The notes under the pieces: model-generated
What the model was told of the DNA's origin: nothing
The model's database searches: none
What the model saw: only the letters and a program-made list of their open reading frames with translations
Assembly: GCA_011525695.1 (NCBI GenBank)
Contig: WYBX01000045.1
Location: forward strand, 1 to 64,000
From: Verrucomicrobiia bacterium
Lineage (GTDB): Bacteria > Verrucomicrobiota > Verrucomicrobiia > Opitutales > Opitutaceae
Length of the DNA: 64,000 bases
Direction: 5' to 3'
Translations under genes and position numbers: made by a program
Shown: piece by piece, positions 41,080-49,592 of the stretch
Layout of the letters: each line of letters begins with the position of its first letter
How positions within the stretch are numbered: the first letter of the stretch is position 1

Positions 41080-41171
41080 AAACCACATATGTGCAATGAT
41101 CATGGTACATGTGTGGTTTTGGCCCAGAGTGGGCATCGGCCGGCGAACCACACATGGGCAACGATCGTGGT
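41080..41171. promoter_or_regulatory. near-duplicated palindromic motif between glcD-like and 2-hydroxyacid dehydrogenase genes
   Basis: A 26-bp element at 41081-41106 recurs at 41146-41171 with 22 of 26 positions the same. Each copy has a central palindrome, TGATCA in the first and CGATCG in the second, so two changes are compensatory. The first copy also forms one arm of a 13-bp inverted repeat (41080-41092 with 41107-41119). The layout looks like paired operator sites in a divergent promoter region, or a small repeat family. The rest of the 366-nt gap 40982-41347 shows only small hairpins, for example GCTTGT/ACAAGC at 41318-41332. Confidence 0.6.
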
Positions 41172-41347
41172 GCTAGAGTGGCAACGATGCAAAATGGGCG
41201 TCCACCGCGGCTGCCAGCCCGCCCCCCACGCCGCAGTCCGCTTATGCACGGTTAAGCCGCAAAAATGACCCTCGCCCGGGCGGTCATAAACGCACTTTCG
41301 CCTTCCGTCCCCGGGAGGCTTGTGCGACAAGCACCGTTCCTTCTGCC

Positions 41348-42328
41348 ATGACAAAGATTCTCCTGACCACGACCTCGTTTCAAGACACGCCCGGCGAGCA
41401 CCACGACCTGCTCGCGAAGACCGGGTGGGAAGTGATCCGCGCCCGCGGACCCCTGAACGAGGCCGACACCCTCGCGCTCGTCGGCGATGTCGACGGCTAC
41501 ATCTGCGGTGATGACATGATCACGCGCAAGGTGCTGGAGAAGGCCCGGCCGAAGCTGCGGGTGATTTCGAAATACGGCATCGGCGTCGACAAGATCGACG
41601 TCAAGTCCTGCACGGAATTCAAGCTGCCGCTGCTCTTCACGCCCGGCGTGAACCATACCACCGTGGCCGAGCACACCTTCCTCCTGCTGCTCGCCCTGGA
41701 GAAGAATTTCCTGTTTCACACCGATTCCACCCGTTCCGGCGGCTGGAAGCGGAAGACGGGCCACGAACTGCTGGAGAAGACGATCGGCATCATCGGGCTG
41801 GGCCGGATCGGCAAGGAGGTCGCCCTCCGCGCCCGCGCGTTCGGCATGAAGGCGATCGGCTACGACGTCTACTGGGACGAGAAGTTCGCGGCGGCCAACG
41901 CGGTGCAGCGCGCCGGATCGCTGGATGAAGTCTACGCCGCGTCCGACTATATTTCACTGCACACGAACCTGACCCCGGAGACCCGCGACATGATCAGCGC
42001 GAAGTCCTTCCCGAAGATGAAGCGGGGGGTGTTGATTCTGAATTGCGCCCGGGGCGAGATCGTGAACACGGCGGACATGGTCGCCGCGCTGAAATCGGGC
42101 CAGGTCGGCGGCTACGGCACGGATGTCCTCGACGAGGAGCCGCCGAAGCCGGATCATCCGCTCCTGAAGCTCCCGAACGTCGTCTGCACCCCGCACATCG
42201 GCTCGCGGACCTTTGAAAGTGTCCAGCGGCAGGCCGTCGCCTCCGTCACGAACCTGATCCGGGCGATGCACGGCGAAAAGCCGCTGGCGCAGGTGAACCC
42301 CGAGGTGCCGGTCAGCAAGGTCGTCTAG
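41348..42328 (+). CDS. D-isomer-specific 2-hydroxyacid dehydrogenase (phosphoglycerate/hydroxypyruvate type)
   Basis: The protein has 326 residues. The NAD-binding fingerprint is GIIGLGRIGKEVALRA. The catalytic Arg is in NCARGEIVN, Glu in DVLDEEPP and His in TPHIGSRT. It lacks the C-terminal ACT domain of classical SerA, so it may be a short phosphoglycerate dehydrogenase or a hydroxypyruvate/glyoxylate reductase. The close presence of a GlcD-like oxidase, an Ldh-family enzyme and a serine/alanine-glyoxylate-type aminotransferase fits either serine synthesis or glyoxylate handling. The ldh gene follows 230 nt downstream, separated by a long imperfect hairpin. Confidence 0.9.
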   Translation: MTKILLTTTSFQDTPGEHHDLLAKTGWEVIRARGPLNEADTLALVGDVDGYICGDDMITRKVLEKARPKLRVISKYGIGVDKIDVKSCTEFKLPLLFTPGVNHTTVAEHTFLLLLALEKNFLFHTDSTRSGGWKRKTGHELLEKTIGIIGLGRIGKEVALRARAFGMKAIGYDVYWDEKFAAANAVQRAGSLDEVYAASDYISLHTNLTPETRDMISAKSFPKMKRGVLILNCARGEIVNTADMVAALKSGQVGGYGTDVLDEEPPKPDHPLLKLPNVVCTPHIGSRTFESVQRQAVASVTNLIRAMHGEKPLAQVNPEVPVSKVV

Positions 42329-42376
42329 TCGACGTGCAATTTCCGAATCCACATCTACGCGATCCCAATGCCTCGA

Positions 42377-42480
42377 CACAGAGGACACAGAGACCGGGCC
42401 GGAGGACACAGAGGGTCTTGGGATACTCGAGCGAGAATTCCCCCTCTGTGACCTCCGGTCTGGCCTCTGTGCGCTCTGTG
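42377..42480. repeat. 104-nt imperfect hairpin of CACAGAG-type repeats
   Basis: The arms 42377-42405 and 42452-42480 pair at 24 of 29 positions, and an inner perfect pair joins CACAGAGGG (42407-42415) with CCCTCTGTG (42442-42450). The arms consist of repeated CACAGAG/CTCTGTG words. It lies between the 2-hydroxyacid dehydrogenase and the Ldh-family gene, both on the plus strand. Similar CACAGAG-word repeats are found in many bacterial genomes. Here it may end or attenuate transcription, or be a dispersed repeat. Confidence 0.75.
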
Positions 42481-42558
42481 ACCATAGATTGAAATGGCGC
42501 AAGGGGTCGCGGCTGCGCCGCGCCAGGCACTCTGTGTTACCATCCGAATCCTTTTACC

Positions 42559-43656
42559 ATGTCCGAAACCTTCTACGTCGTCCCGGAAGAACAGCACAAC
42601 GCACTCGTCACTGCCGCGTATAAGAAACGTGGCTACTCCAGCCAGGAAGCCGCCGCCGGGGCGCGGTTCTGCGCCGAGGCGAGCCGCCATGGCATCCGCA
42701 CGCACAATGCGCTGAAGGCGCTGCACCTCGATCACCTGTTCGGCTCCGCCGCCGGCGGCTGCGTGCCGAAGGCGAAAATCGAAAAGGTGAAGGTGCCCTA
42801 TCGCGCCGCCGCGGTCTGGAATGCCAACCGGAAGCTCGGGCAGGCCACGGGCTACGCCGCGATCGAGCACGCGATCAAGCTCGCCGACAAGTACGGCGTG
42901 GGGATGGTCTCGGTCGACAATGCCTTCCATTACCTCTGGGGTGGCGGTTATGTGATCGAGGCGGCGAAGCGCGGGTACATCGCGTACACCAACTGCACGG
43001 CCGCCCTCGCGGAAGTCGTGCCATTCGGCGGCCGCTACCCCACCCTTGGCACGAACCCGCATTCCTGGGGCTTTCCCACGACTTCGGCGATTGGATACCC
43101 GATCGTGATCGACTGGGCGACGTCCGTCGTGGCCATGGGCCGCGTCCAGCAGCTGGCGCGCGAAGGCAAGCAGTTGCCTCCGGGCGCCGCCGTCGATGCG
43201 AACGGCAACCCGACGATTGATCCCAGCCAGGCGAAATATCTCGTCCCCTTCGGCGCCCACAAGGGCTACGGGCTCGCCCTGATGAACGAAATCATCGGTG
43301 CATTCATCGGCGGATCGCTGCCGACGATCCGCAATCGCTGGAGCGAGGTGCCGGAAGGCGAAAAAGGGACCTGCGCGTTCTTCTTCCAGGTCTGGAAGCC
43401 GGAGGCGATGAGCGCCGGGGCGTTCGCCCGGGGTCGCAACCAGCAGGAAAACGTCAAGGCCGTGATCGCGGACGTTCTCGGCCATGGCAACGAGGGCTGC
43501 ATGCTGCCCGGCCAGCTCGAGGCCCAGTGGGCGGAGCGGAGTGCCCGGAATGGCGGGCTGCTTTTCTCGGAGGCCGAGATCAACGCCTTCAACGAACTCG
43601 CGTCGGAAGCCCGGAAGCGGAAGTGGGACCTTGCGAGCTTCAAGGTCGCCGAATAG
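42559..43656 (+). CDS. Ldh-family malate/L-lactate/ureidoglycolate dehydrogenase
   Basis: The protein has 365 residues of the Ldh_2 family, unrelated in fold to classical Rossmann lactate dehydrogenases. It oxidises a 2-hydroxy acid with NAD(P)+. The conserved His is in ASRHGIRTHNALK. GGGYVIEAAKRGYIAYTNC, FGGRYPTLGTNPHSWGFP and the VPFGAHKGYGLALMNEI block are family signatures. Malate, L-lactate or ureidoglycolate are all possible substrates; sequence alone does not decide. It sits in a group of hydroxyacid genes and ends before a hairpin-bearing gap shared with the convergent lpxK. Confidence 0.9.
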   Translation: MSETFYVVPEEQHNALVTAAYKKRGYSSQEAAAGARFCAEASRHGIRTHNALKALHLDHLFGSAAGGCVPKAKIEKVKVPYRAAAVWNANRKLGQATGYAAIEHAIKLADKYGVGMVSVDNAFHYLWGGGYVIEAAKRGYIAYTNCTAALAEVVPFGGRYPTLGTNPHSWGFPTTSAIGYPIVIDWATSVVAMGRVQQLAREGKQLPPGAAVDANGNPTIDPSQAKYLVPFGAHKGYGLALMNEIIGAFIGGSLPTIRNRWSEVPEGEKGTCAFFFQVWKPEAMSAGAFARGRNQQENVKAVIADVLGHGNEGCMLPGQLEAQWAERSARNGGLLFSEAEINAFNELASEARKRKWDLASFKVAE

Positions 43657-43708
43657 GACCCGGGCCCGACTCGCAGGCGGAAGGGACTCGTCCGCCCACC
43701 CGCGCTCA

Positions 43709-43809
43709 TTCTTTCTCATGGGTCTTTCTCTTAATTAGGCTGGATCTTTATCTTTTCCGCCAGAATCAAGGCGGAGAAAGATCAAGAGAAAGATCCAGGA
43801 GAAAGATTC
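43709..43809. repeat. purine/pyrimidine heptamer repeats with hairpin between ldh-family gene and lpxK
   Basis: GGATCTTTATCTTTTCCGCC (43742-43761) pairs imperfectly with the segment starting GGCGG at 43770, around an eight-base loop. GAGAAAGAT-like words recur three times at 43773-43806, and CTTTCTC words recur at 43711-43730. The same words occur at 58313-58335 upstream of menF. It lies between convergent genes, so a bidirectional terminator is possible. Confidence 0.65.
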
Positions 43810-43814
43810 ATCCG

Positions 43815-45038
43815 CTACGCCCCCGGCAGCCGCTCCGTCCCGCGCAGGGCGGCGCGTTGCGGGAAACAGATCCGACCGACGGCCTCGTCGAAGTCGGCGG
43901 CGCCGCGCAGGATTTCGATTTCCAGCCGCAGATAATACAGCGGCAGCGGAAAGCTCGCCTGGCTGCTGATGCGCACGGCATCCTTCTCGGTCGTGACGAG
44001 GCATTCGGCGCCGTTGCCCTGCGCCTGGGCCGAGAGCTGGGTGAGATCCTCCGGCTCGAAGCGGTAATGGTCGAGGAACCGTTCGCGTCCAACGAGCAGC
44101 GCACCCAGGTCGCGCAGGAACTTCTCGAAGCTCTCCGGCGTCGCAATCCCGCTGAACGCGAACACGCGCCGGCCCTTGAGGAACGACAGCGGCTCCCGGG
44201 CCGCGGGGGCATCGGCGGGCACGCCGAAGCGCTGCAGGTATTGCGGACGATGGGCGCACTCGATGATGTCCACCCCCGGATTGTGCTCCTCGATCAATTG
44301 CTCGAGCTCGGGATCCCGCTGGCCATTGGATTTCGTGAGGAAGACATAACTGGCGCGGCGCAGATGCTTGATCGGCTCGCGCAGTATCCCCCGGGGCAGC
44401 AGATGCCCGTTGCCGAAGGGATTGGTCTTGTCGACCAGGAGCAGGTTGAGCCGGCCCTTCAGTGGCAGGTACTGGAACCCGTCGTCGAGCACCAGCGTAT
44501 CGCACCCATACTTCTTGATCGCATACGCACCCGCCTTCACGCGGTTCTTGTCCACCAGGACGATCACGCCCGGCAGGTTTCGCGCCAGCATGTAGGGCTC
44601 ATCGCCGGCCGCCTCGCTGTCGAGGAGAACCTCCACCCCGTCGCTGACAATCCGGGGCGGCGGCTCATCCGTGTGCGTCAGTGCATGCCAGAACTTCTTC
44701 CACACGGGTGGCGCCTTGCTCTTGTAACCGCGCGAGAGGATGGCGACGCGCCGGCCGCGGTCGCGCAGCGCCCGGGCAAACTTTTCGACCACGGGCGTCT
44801 TGCCCGTGCCGCCCACCGTCAGATTGCCCACCACCACCACGAGGCAGCCCAGCGGCTGATCATGGAATATCCGCCGCTGGTACAGCCAGAGCCGCGCCTG
44901 GGCGATCCCGCTGAACAACCAGGACAGCACCTGCAGGAACGCGCCATACACCGCCGGCCCCGCACCCGCCCGCCGGCCGTAAATCACGTCGACGGTGTAG
45001 AGCTCGAGCGAATTGACGTGTTTCTTCAGCCAGGACAT
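43815..45038 (-). CDS. lpxK: tetraacyldisaccharide 4'-kinase
   Basis: The protein has 407 residues. It phosphorylates the 4' position of the lipid A disaccharide at the inner membrane. An N-terminal membrane-associated helix ([17 protein letters not shown]) precedes the P-loop [36 protein letters not shown] and [16 protein letters not shown] are family blocks. Its presence implies a Gram-negative outer membrane with lipid A. It is somewhat longer than E. coli LpxK (328 residues), with a loop around residues 115-140. The leader directly before the ATG at 45038 contains two tandem hairpins, one with a Shine-Dalgarno-like GGAG in its loop. Confidence 0.95.
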   Translation of the reverse strand: MSWLKKHVNSLELYTVDVIYGRRAGAGPAVYGAFLQVLSWLFSGIAQARLWLYQRRIFHDQPLGCLVVVVGNLTVGGTGKTPVVEKFARALRDRGRRVAILSRGYKSKAPPVWKKFWHALTHTDEPPPRIVSDGVEVLLDSEAAGDEPYMLARNLPGVIVLVDKNRVKAGAYAIKKYGCDTLVLDDGFQYLPLKGRLNLLLVDKTNPFGNGHLLPRGILREPIKHLRRASYVFLTKSNGQRDPELEQLIEEHNPGVDIIECAHRPQYLQRFGVPADAPAAREPLSFLKGRRVFAFSGIATPESFEKFLRDLGALLVGRERFLDHYRFEPEDLTQLSAQAQGNGAECLVTTEKDAVRISSQASFPLPLYYLRLEIEILRGAADFDEAVGRICFPQRAALRGTERLPGA

Positions 45039-45086
45039 GGGTTTTTGCTCCGCAAAAACCTGGTCACTTTTCGCCGGCGGCGAAAA
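45039..45086 (-). promoter_or_regulatory. tandem hairpins in the lpxK leader; SD-like sequence in loop
   Basis: On the minus strand, GGTTTTTGC and GCAAAAACC (45060-45052 and 45048-45040) form a perfect 9-bp stem around a GGA loop, ending one base before the lpxK ATG. The loop and first stem base read GGAG, nine bases from the start codon. A second perfect 8-bp hairpin, TTTTCGCC/GGCGAAAA, lies at 45086-45068. Folding of the first stem would hide the ribosome binding site. This is inference. Confidence 0.5.
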
Positions 45087-45223
45087 ATGGGCTGTCGAGA
45101 ACCGGAGGGCGCGCTGGTTTCATTCTCGCCCAAGGATGAAGGTTGACGCCTCGGGTCACGCAAACTGTTTTCGAAGCGCCTGACCGGTTTTGGCTTCGCC
45201 AGGACCCGCCGGAACAAAATCAC

Positions 45224-46318
45224 ATGAGCTACAAACTTTTCATCCCCGGCCCCATCGCGGTTTCGGAAAAAACCCTCCGGGCCATGGCGCAGCCCATGAT
45301 CGGGCATCGCAGCACGGATTTCGTCGCGCTCTACAATTTCATCCAGCCCCGGCTGCAGGCGCTGATGGCGACGAAGGATCCGGTCTACCTTTCGACCAGC
45401 AGCGCCTGGGGCGTGATGGAGGGCTCCTTGCGCAATGTCGTCCAGCGGCAGGTGCTGAACTGCATGAACGGCGCCTTCTCCGACAAGTGGTATGATGTCG
45501 CCCGGCGCGACGGCAAGGCGGCCACCGCCCTCAAGTTCGAATGGGGCCAGCCGGTCGACCCGGCTGCGGTGCGCACCGCGCTGGCCGGCGGCGGTTACGA
45601 CGCGATTACCCTGATTCACAATGAGACCTCCTGCGGCTGCATGAGCGATCTCGCCGCGGTCATGGCGGTCGTCCGGGAGTTTCCCGAGGTGATCTCGATC
45701 GTGGATACCGTCAGCTCGTTCAGTGCGCTGCCGATCCCGAAAGACGAGCTGGGCATCGATGTGCTGATCTCGGGCTCGCAAAAGGCGCTCGCGCTGCCCC
45801 CGGGGCTTTCGTTCCTGTCGGTTTCGGAACGGGCGCGGGCCCGTGCGGCCCAGACCGAGGGGCGCGGCTATTACTTCGACTTCGTCGAGTTCCAGAAGAA
45901 CCACGAGGCGGGCATGACGCCGAGCACGCCGGTGATCCCGCTGATCTATGCGTTGAAGTCGAAGCTCGAGGACATCGAAGCCGAGGGGCTGGCCAATCGC
46001 TACGCGCGTCATGCCCGGCTCAACCGGACGGTGCGCGAACACGTGTGCGGCCACGGCTTCAAGCTGTTCCCGAAGGAGGGCTACGGTTCGGTGTCGCTCA
46101 ACTGCTTCGCCAACACCCGGAACATCGATCTCCCGGCCCTGAACAAGATCCTGAAGGCGAAGCACCAGCTCGTGATCGACGGTGGTTACGGCAAACTCAA
46201 GGGCAAGACCTTCCGCATTTCCAACATGGGCGACGAGACCGACGAGACGATTGCCGCGATGCTGCGTGCCTTCGATGCGGCGCTGGCGGAAACGCCGGCC
46301 GCCGGCGCGACCGCCTGA
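45224..46318 (+). CDS. class V aminotransferase (alanine-glyoxylate / serine-pyruvate type)
   Basis: The protein has 364 residues from the ATG at 45224 (MSYKLFIPGPIAVSE). A longer open frame to 45143 is rejected because the family starts at this PGP segment. PLP-binding Lys187 lies in SGSQKALALPPG. TSSAWGVMEGSLRN, IHNETSCGCMSDL and IVDTVSSFSALPI are typical class V blocks. It probably moves an amino group to glyoxylate, pyruvate or hydroxypyruvate. With the GlcD-like oxidase (glycolate to glyoxylate) and the hydroxyacid dehydrogenase nearby, conversion of glyoxylate to glycine or serine metabolism is likely. A phosphoserine aminotransferase-like role is the alternative. Confidence 0.88.
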   Translation: MSYKLFIPGPIAVSEKTLRAMAQPMIGHRSTDFVALYNFIQPRLQALMATKDPVYLSTSSAWGVMEGSLRNVVQRQVLNCMNGAFSDKWYDVARRDGKAATALKFEWGQPVDPAAVRTALAGGGYDAITLIHNETSCGCMSDLAAVMAVVREFPEVISIVDTVSSFSALPIPKDELGIDVLISGSQKALALPPGLSFLSVSERARARAAQTEGRGYYFDFVEFQKNHEAGMTPSTPVIPLIYALKSKLEDIEAEGLANRYARHARLNRTVREHVCGHGFKLFPKEGYGSVSLNCFANTRNIDLPALNKILKAKHQLVIDGGYGKLKGKTFRISNMGDETDETIAAMLRAFDAALAETPAAGATA

Positions 46319-46367
46319 AGCCGCCATGCTGCGGCACCGCGGGGCCGTCTCCGGGGGCGTCAATCGA

Positions 46368-46420
46368 GCGCAAAGCGCGAATGATGGGTGCGCTTTGCGC
46401 TGCCGGATCGGTGTTCCGAT
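46368..46420 (+). terminator. two tandem hairpins after the aminotransferase gene
   Basis: GCGCAAAGCGC (46368-46378) pairs perfectly with GCGCTTTGCGC (46390-46400), an 11-bp stem with an 11-base loop. Directly after it, GATCGG and CCGATC pair around TGTT at about 46406-46421. No T-run follows. A terminator or a spacer repeat before topB is likely. Confidence 0.55.
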
Positions 46421-46543
46421 CGTAACATCGATTTGGCTGCGGCCAAGCCCGGCAAGGGACCGGTGCGACCACCCGGGAGGGCGCCGGGTCCAAGAAACAA
46501 TTTCTTGCACTTCGGTCGGACGCAGCTAACCGCTCGCTGTCCC

Positions 46544-49342
46544 ATGAAGTCACTTGTGATTGCCGAGAAACCGTCCGTCGCGGCCGATCTCGCCCGCGCG
46601 CTCGGGAAGATTCCCAAGCACGGCGACCACTATGAAAACGAGGAGTATGTGATTTCATATGCGCTTGGCCACCTCGTCGAACTCGAGATGCCGGAGGACA
46701 TCGACAAGAAGAAATACGGGTTCTGGCGGCTGGAGACGCTGCCGATCATCCCGGCGAAATTCGGGCTGAAGCCGATCGAGGATTCGAAGGATCGCTTCAC
46801 GGCGCTGAAAAAGCTGCTGGCGCGGAAGGATCTCTCCCAGGTGATCAATGCCTGTGACGCCGGCCGCGAGGGCGAGCTGATCTTCGCGTATCTGTACCAG
46901 CTGACGAAATGCAAGCTGCCGGTGAAGCGCGCCTGGATGCAGACCATGACGATGGAGGGCATTCGCGAGGCGTTCCGGACGCTGCGTGAGGGCGAGAAGC
47001 TGAAGGGACTCGAGGATGCCGCCCGCTGCCGGAGCGAGAGCGACTGGCTGATCGGGATCAACGGCACGCGGGCGCTCACCAAGCGGATGTTTGGCTCGCG
47101 CGCCGGCAACGTGGCATCGGTGGGGCGGGTGCAGACGCCGACGCTCGCGATTGTCTACGCCCGCGAGCAGGAGATTCGGAATTTCAAGCCGCGCGACTAC
47201 TGGCGGATCACCGCCACTTTCGAGATCGCGAGTGGCCGCTACGAGGGCGTGTACCAGCGGCCAAACTTCAAGCGCGCGGAAAACGACGAGCACGACCGGA
47301 TCGATCGCCTCTGGGACCAGGCCGCGGCGGAGGCCGTCCTGGCGGCCTGCCAGGGCCAGCCGGCGGCGCGGTTGAGCGAGGAGAAGAAGGCGAGTTCCCA
47401 GATCGCGCCGCGGCTCTATGATCTGACCACGCTGCAGCGCGAGGCGAACAACCGTTACGGTCTGCCCGCCCGCCGCACGCTTCAGATCGCCCAGGCGCTC
47501 TATGAGCGGCACAAGATGATCACGTATCCGAGGACCGATGCGCGCGCGCTGCCCGAGGATTACATTCCCACGGTGCGCGAGACGCTGAAAAACCTCCACG
47601 GTCACCTCGCGCCCCATGCGCAGAAGGTACTCGCCGAAGGCTGGGTCCGCCCGAACAAGCGCATCTTCAACAACGAACAGATCTCGGATCACTTCGCGAT
47701 CATTCCCACCACGCACGAGGCGAAGCATCTCGACGAGATGGAGGCGAAGGTGTTCGACATGATTGCCCGCCGGTTCGTCGCCGTCTTTCACCCCGCGGCG
47801 GAATTCGACATCACGACCCGGATCAGCACGGTCGCGCCGGGGCACGATTTCAAAACCGAGGGCAAGGTGCTGACCGCTCCCGGATGGCTCGCGGTTTATG
47901 GCCGGACCACGGTCGACGACGACTCACCGGATTCCAAGGCGCTGCCGCCGCTCATGCCGGATGACGGCACACCCCCGCAGGCGAAGACGCTGGAGCCGGT
48001 GCTGCACCGTGAAGCCACCAAGCCGCCGCCGCGCTACACGGAAGCCACGTTGTTGTCCGCCATGGAAGGCGCCGGCAAGCTGGTCGACGACGAGGAACTG
48101 GCCGAGGCGATGAAGGAGCGCGGGCTCGGCACGCCCGCAACCCGGGCCGACACCATCGACGGGTTGATCAACCAGAAGTATCTCGACCGGCCGCAGCGCG
48201 AGCTGATCCCGACGGCGAAGGCCGAGCAATTGCTGCAGTTCCTCGGGGCCGTCCAGGCGGAGGAGCTGACGAAACCCGACCTGACCGGCGACTGGGAATA
48301 CAAGCTGCGCCAGATGGAGCACGGGAAATTCACCCGCGACCGGTTCATGGCCGAGATTGCCGCGACCACGAAGGGAATCGTCGAGCGCGTGAAGAATTTC
48401 GAGGAGGATGAGTCCGTCGCGCGGGTGACGGACATCGTCTCGCCGACGGACGGCAAGCCGCTGCGTGAGACCCTCCGCGGCTACAAGTCCCAGGATGGGG
48501 AGCTGATGCTCTACAAGGTGATTGGCGGACGAAAGATGGAGGAGCACGAGATCGCCGAACTGGTGCGGACCGGCCAGGTGGGGCCGTTGGATGGCTTCAT
48601 CTCGGCCAAGACGCGCGCCCGCTTCTCCGCGCTGCTCAAGCTGACCAAGGATGCCGAGAGCGGAAAGTACAAGGCCGAGTACGACTTTGGCGACAAGGTC
48701 GACCTCGGCACGGTCGAGCCGTACTGGACCGATCCCCGCACGGGCGCGCAGCTGTGCGAAGTTGGTTCCAGCCACGTCCTGCGCGAACGCGACGGCGACG
48801 GCTGGAAACAATCCTTCCGGATTGGCCGGCTGATGTGCCAGAAGCCGATCACCCGCGAAATGGCGATCCAGCTGGTCGGAAACGGGAAGACCGAGCTGAT
48901 CAAGGGGTTCATTTCGAAGAAGGGCCGGCCCTTCGATGCGTTCCTCAAAAAGGAGGGGGCGAAGTTCTCCTGGGAATTTCCGCCGCGGGCACCGAAGCTC
49001 GACAAGGACGGGAAGCCGGTCGCCCGCAAGGCCAAGGCGCCGCCGGATCTTTCGAAGGCGTCCGTCGTCGGCCGGAGCAAGATGCACAAGGAAGGCGAGA
49101 TTCTGGAAACCCCCGAGGCTTACTACGTGCGGCGCCCGGATCAGGACAACCGGGTCGTCTTCACGCTCAAGAAGGAGCTCTGCGGCCGGGAGGTTCCCCG
49201 CGAGGAGGTCATGAAACTGCTCGAGACCGGACGCACGGAGTTGATTCCCGGGTTCATGTCGAAACGAGGCATGCCCTTCGGGGCGTATCTCGTACTGTCG
49301 AAGACCGGCGCCAAGGCGGAGTTCGAGTTTCCGCCGCGGTGA
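46544..49342 (+). CDS. topB: DNA topoisomerase III (type IA) with C-terminal topoisomerase repeats
   Basis: The protein has 932 residues from the ATG at 46544 (MKSLVIAEKPSVAADLARAL); an open extension upstream to 46388 carries the spacer hairpins and is rejected. The Toprim domain shows EKPSVA and DAGREGELIF. Catalytic Tyr328 is in HKMITYPRTDAR. The central domain follows (GLGTPATRADTIDGL). After about residue 640 there are three or four C-terminal topoisomerase repeats of the kind G-K/R-T-E-L-I-x-GF-x-S-K-x-GxPF, with the last two ending in FPPR. This C-terminal repeat set is common in TopB homologues outside E. coli. It decatenates or relaxes DNA. Confidence 0.93.
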   Translation: MKSLVIAEKPSVAADLARALGKIPKHGDHYENEEYVISYALGHLVELEMPEDIDKKKYGFWRLETLPIIPAKFGLKPIEDSKDRFTALKKLLARKDLSQVINACDAGREGELIFAYLYQLTKCKLPVKRAWMQTMTMEGIREAFRTLREGEKLKGLEDAARCRSESDWLIGINGTRALTKRMFGSRAGNVASVGRVQTPTLAIVYAREQEIRNFKPRDYWRITATFEIASGRYEGVYQRPNFKRAENDEHDRIDRLWDQAAAEAVLAACQGQPAARLSEEKKASSQIAPRLYDLTTLQREANNRYGLPARRTLQIAQALYERHKMITYPRTDARALPEDYIPTVRETLKNLHGHLAPHAQKVLAEGWVRPNKRIFNNEQISDHFAIIPTTHEAKHLDEMEAKVFDMIARRFVAVFHPAAEFDITTRISTVAPGHDFKTEGKVLTAPGWLAVYGRTTVDDDSPDSKALPPLMPDDGTPPQAKTLEPVLHREATKPPPRYTEATLLSAMEGAGKLVDDEELAEAMKERGLGTPATRADTIDGLINQKYLDRPQRELIPTAKAEQLLQFLGAVQAEELTKPDLTGDWEYKLRQMEHGKFTRDRFMAEIAATTKGIVERVKNFEEDESVARVTDIVSPTDGKPLRETLRGYKSQDGELMLYKVIGGRKMEEHEIAELVRTGQVGPLDGFISAKTRARFSALLKLTKDAESGKYKAEYDFGDKVDLGTVEPYWTDPRTGAQLCEVGSSHVLRERDGDGWKQSFRIGRLMCQKPITREMAIQLVGNGKTELIKGFISKKGRPFDAFLKKEGAKFSWEFPPRAPKLDKDGKPVARKAKAPPDLSKASVVGRSKMHKEGEILETPEAYYVRRPDQDNRVVFTLKKELCGREVPREEVMKLLETGRTELIPGFMSKRGMPFGAYLVLSKTGAKAEFEFPPR

Positions 49343-49446
49343 GGGCCGCGCGCATGAGCCTTGGCGCTTATTCGCGGTTGAACCGAATTGCCCGGTTGAA
49401 GGCTCGGACCTTTCGCTGGGAAAAGTAATCTTCAGAGCCATCTGAT

Positions 49447-49488
49447 AACCAATCAAGCCTCTCGCCCTGATTGGATTGGTGATTGGTT
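49447..49488 (+). terminator. inverted repeat after topB
   Basis: AACCAATCA (49447-49455) pairs perfectly with TGATTGGTT (49480-49488), and a nearer TGATTGG (49468-49474) offers an alternative 7-bp stem. ATTGG words are repeated three times at 49470-49486. It lies about 100 nt after the topB stop. No T-run follows closely, so the terminator call is tentative. Nothing else was seen in 49343-49592. Confidence 0.45.
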
Positions 49489-49592
49489 CGCCGATTTCTT
49501 TCCCAGACGGGACGCCAATCTCAGTATCCGTTGCATGTTGGCGGAGATCCGGTAACCTTGCCTGTGTAGTCGCGTCTAGCCCCGCAGCCCCC

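Noticed and set aside
41222..41347. Glycine-type riboswitch before the 2-hydroxyacid dehydrogenase gene
   Set aside because: Small hairpins are present (for example GCTTGT/ACAAGC), but the conserved glycine-aptamer core is missing.
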